From Eriocheir sinensis (lineage: Eukaryota > Arthropoda > Malacostraca > Decapoda > Varunidae), in the NCBI RefSeq assembly GCF_024679095.1, contig NW_026110552.1, positions 310,001-374,000 on the forward strand: a stretch of DNA of 64,000 nt, given 5' to 3'. Of the stretch, positions 63,088 to 64,000 are shown in pieces. The position numbers were made by a program, and so were the translations under genes. The notes below the pieces were generated by a model. The model was not told where the DNA came from, made no database searches, and saw only the letters and a program-made list of their open reading frames with translations. Each line of letters begins with the position of its first letter. Within the stretch, counting starts at the first letter, position 1.

Positions 63088-64000
63088 TGTATATGTATAG
63101 AAAATACACATGAAATAATCTAAATTCGTATCGAAATAAATGAACAAAATACCGATAAAATAATGTAATTTTGAATGAAAATATATATAGAAAATACACA
63201 TAAAATAACGTAAATACAAATAAATATATACACATTAAATTATTTGAATTTGAATGAAAATAGATATAAAAATAAACTTAAAATAAGGCAAATTTATAAT
63301 GAAATATATATACAAAATACACATAAAATAATGTATATTTGTTTCAAAATATATATACGAATACACATAAAATAAAGTAGATTTCTATAGAAATATATAT
63401 ACAAAATACACATGAAATGTTGTAAATACGTATAAAAATATATATACAAAATACACATTAAATAATGTAAATTCGTGTCAAAATAAATAATTAAAATATC
63501 AATAAAGGAATGTGTATTTGTATGAAAATACATATACAAAATACACATAAAATAACGTAAATTTGTATAAAACTATATATAAAAATACACAAACATAAGT
63601 TAAATTTGTATGAAAATAAATATACAAAATACACATAAAATTAGGTAAATTTGTAAAGAAATACATATACAAAATACACATAAAATAATGTAAATTTGAA
63701 TGAAAATATATAAACAAATACACTTAAATTAACATAAATTTGTATAAAATATATATATAAAAAATACTCATTAAATAATGTAAATATGTATAAAAAATAT
63801 ATATACAAAACACAAATAGAATAATGTAAAATCGTATTAAAATAAATACACAGAATGTAAATAAAATAATGTAAATTTGTATGAAAATAAAGATGCAAAA
63901 TACCCATAAAATAACGCATTTTTTATAAATATACAAAATACACATGAAAGGATGTAAATACGTATAAAAATATATATACAAAATACACATTAAATAATGT
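63088..64000 (-). repeat. Satellite block, - orientation, cut by window end
   Basis: Tandem copy of 54206-55113. Its last 30 bp follow the 28010 version and not the altered 55081 version. Confidence 0.85.

Larger units (their letters stand above)
58221..64000. repeat. Tandem duplication D, copy 2 (cut by the window end)
   Basis: Only the first 5.8 kb of the second copy is inside the window. It differs from copy 1 by about 20 bp present at 58930-58950 that is missing near 50047, by a clearly divergent patch at 59318-59460, and by lacking the divergent patch that copy 1 has from 55081. Confidence 0.88.

Overview
The window is non-genic eukaryotic satellite DNA, roughly four-fifths A+T by eye (not counted). 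Apart from one GC-rich island at about 2.50-2.86 kb, essentially everything is a diverged tandem array of a 45-47 bp monomer. On the T-rich strand the monomer reads approximately TTTTATGTGTATTTTG, then TATATATATTTTTATACAAA, then TTTACATTA. I see no protein-coding gene, rRNA, functional tRNA gene, CRISPR array or bacterial feature. Long open frames exist only because a 45 bp monomer is exactly 15 codons and its T-rich strand has one frame poor in stops. The island is a tRNA-derived SINE with Pol III A and B boxes, a body, a duplicated 35 bp tail unit and an A-rich 3' end. This points to a multicellular eukaryote, most likely an animal; the species cannot be named from the sequence.

The interest is in the architecture. 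The T-rich strand of the array flips between + and - about 50 times, giving blocks of roughly 80 bp to 5 kb. These blocks are nested in much larger duplications. Inverted repeat B has arms 15.26-24.19 kb and 26.01-35.02 kb around a 1.8 kb spacer. Inverted repeat A has arms 4.30-11.41 kb and 38.29-45.41 kb and is almost concentric with B. Nearly every small strand switch in one arm has its mirror image in the other. A direct repeat links 3.02-6.03 kb to 23.14-25.99 kb, so the spacer of B is a copy of part of A. Another direct copy links 26.3-31.4 kb to 53.3-58.5 kb. At the right end a unit of about 8.9 kb is tandemly duplicated (49.34-58.22 kb and 58.22 kb to the window end) and looks nearly identical over most of its length, so it appears to be the youngest event.

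Region by region: 0-2.5 kb is a + block then a - block; 2.5-2.89 kb is the SINE, sitting on a strand switch; 2.9-4.3 kb is a + array with a 150 bp (TA)n tract; 4.3-11.4 kb is the left arm of A; 11.4-15.26 kb is a mosaic of copies with a second (TA)n tract; 15.26-35.02 kb is palindrome B; 35.0-38.3 kb is unique-order array; 38.3-45.4 kb is the right arm of A; 45.5-49.3 kb is further array with the longest (TA)n tract (about 183 bp); 49.3-64 kb is the tandem 8.9 kb duplication.

Inferred order of events: monomer amplification into irregular higher-order units, small strand-switching inversions, kilobase-scale inverted and direct duplications, then the recent 8.9 kb tandem duplication, (TA)n expansions and isolated divergent patches. 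The SINE is present once and absent from the paralogous copies of its left flank, so it also looks late. Block boundaries were read by eye and are good to about 10-20 bp.
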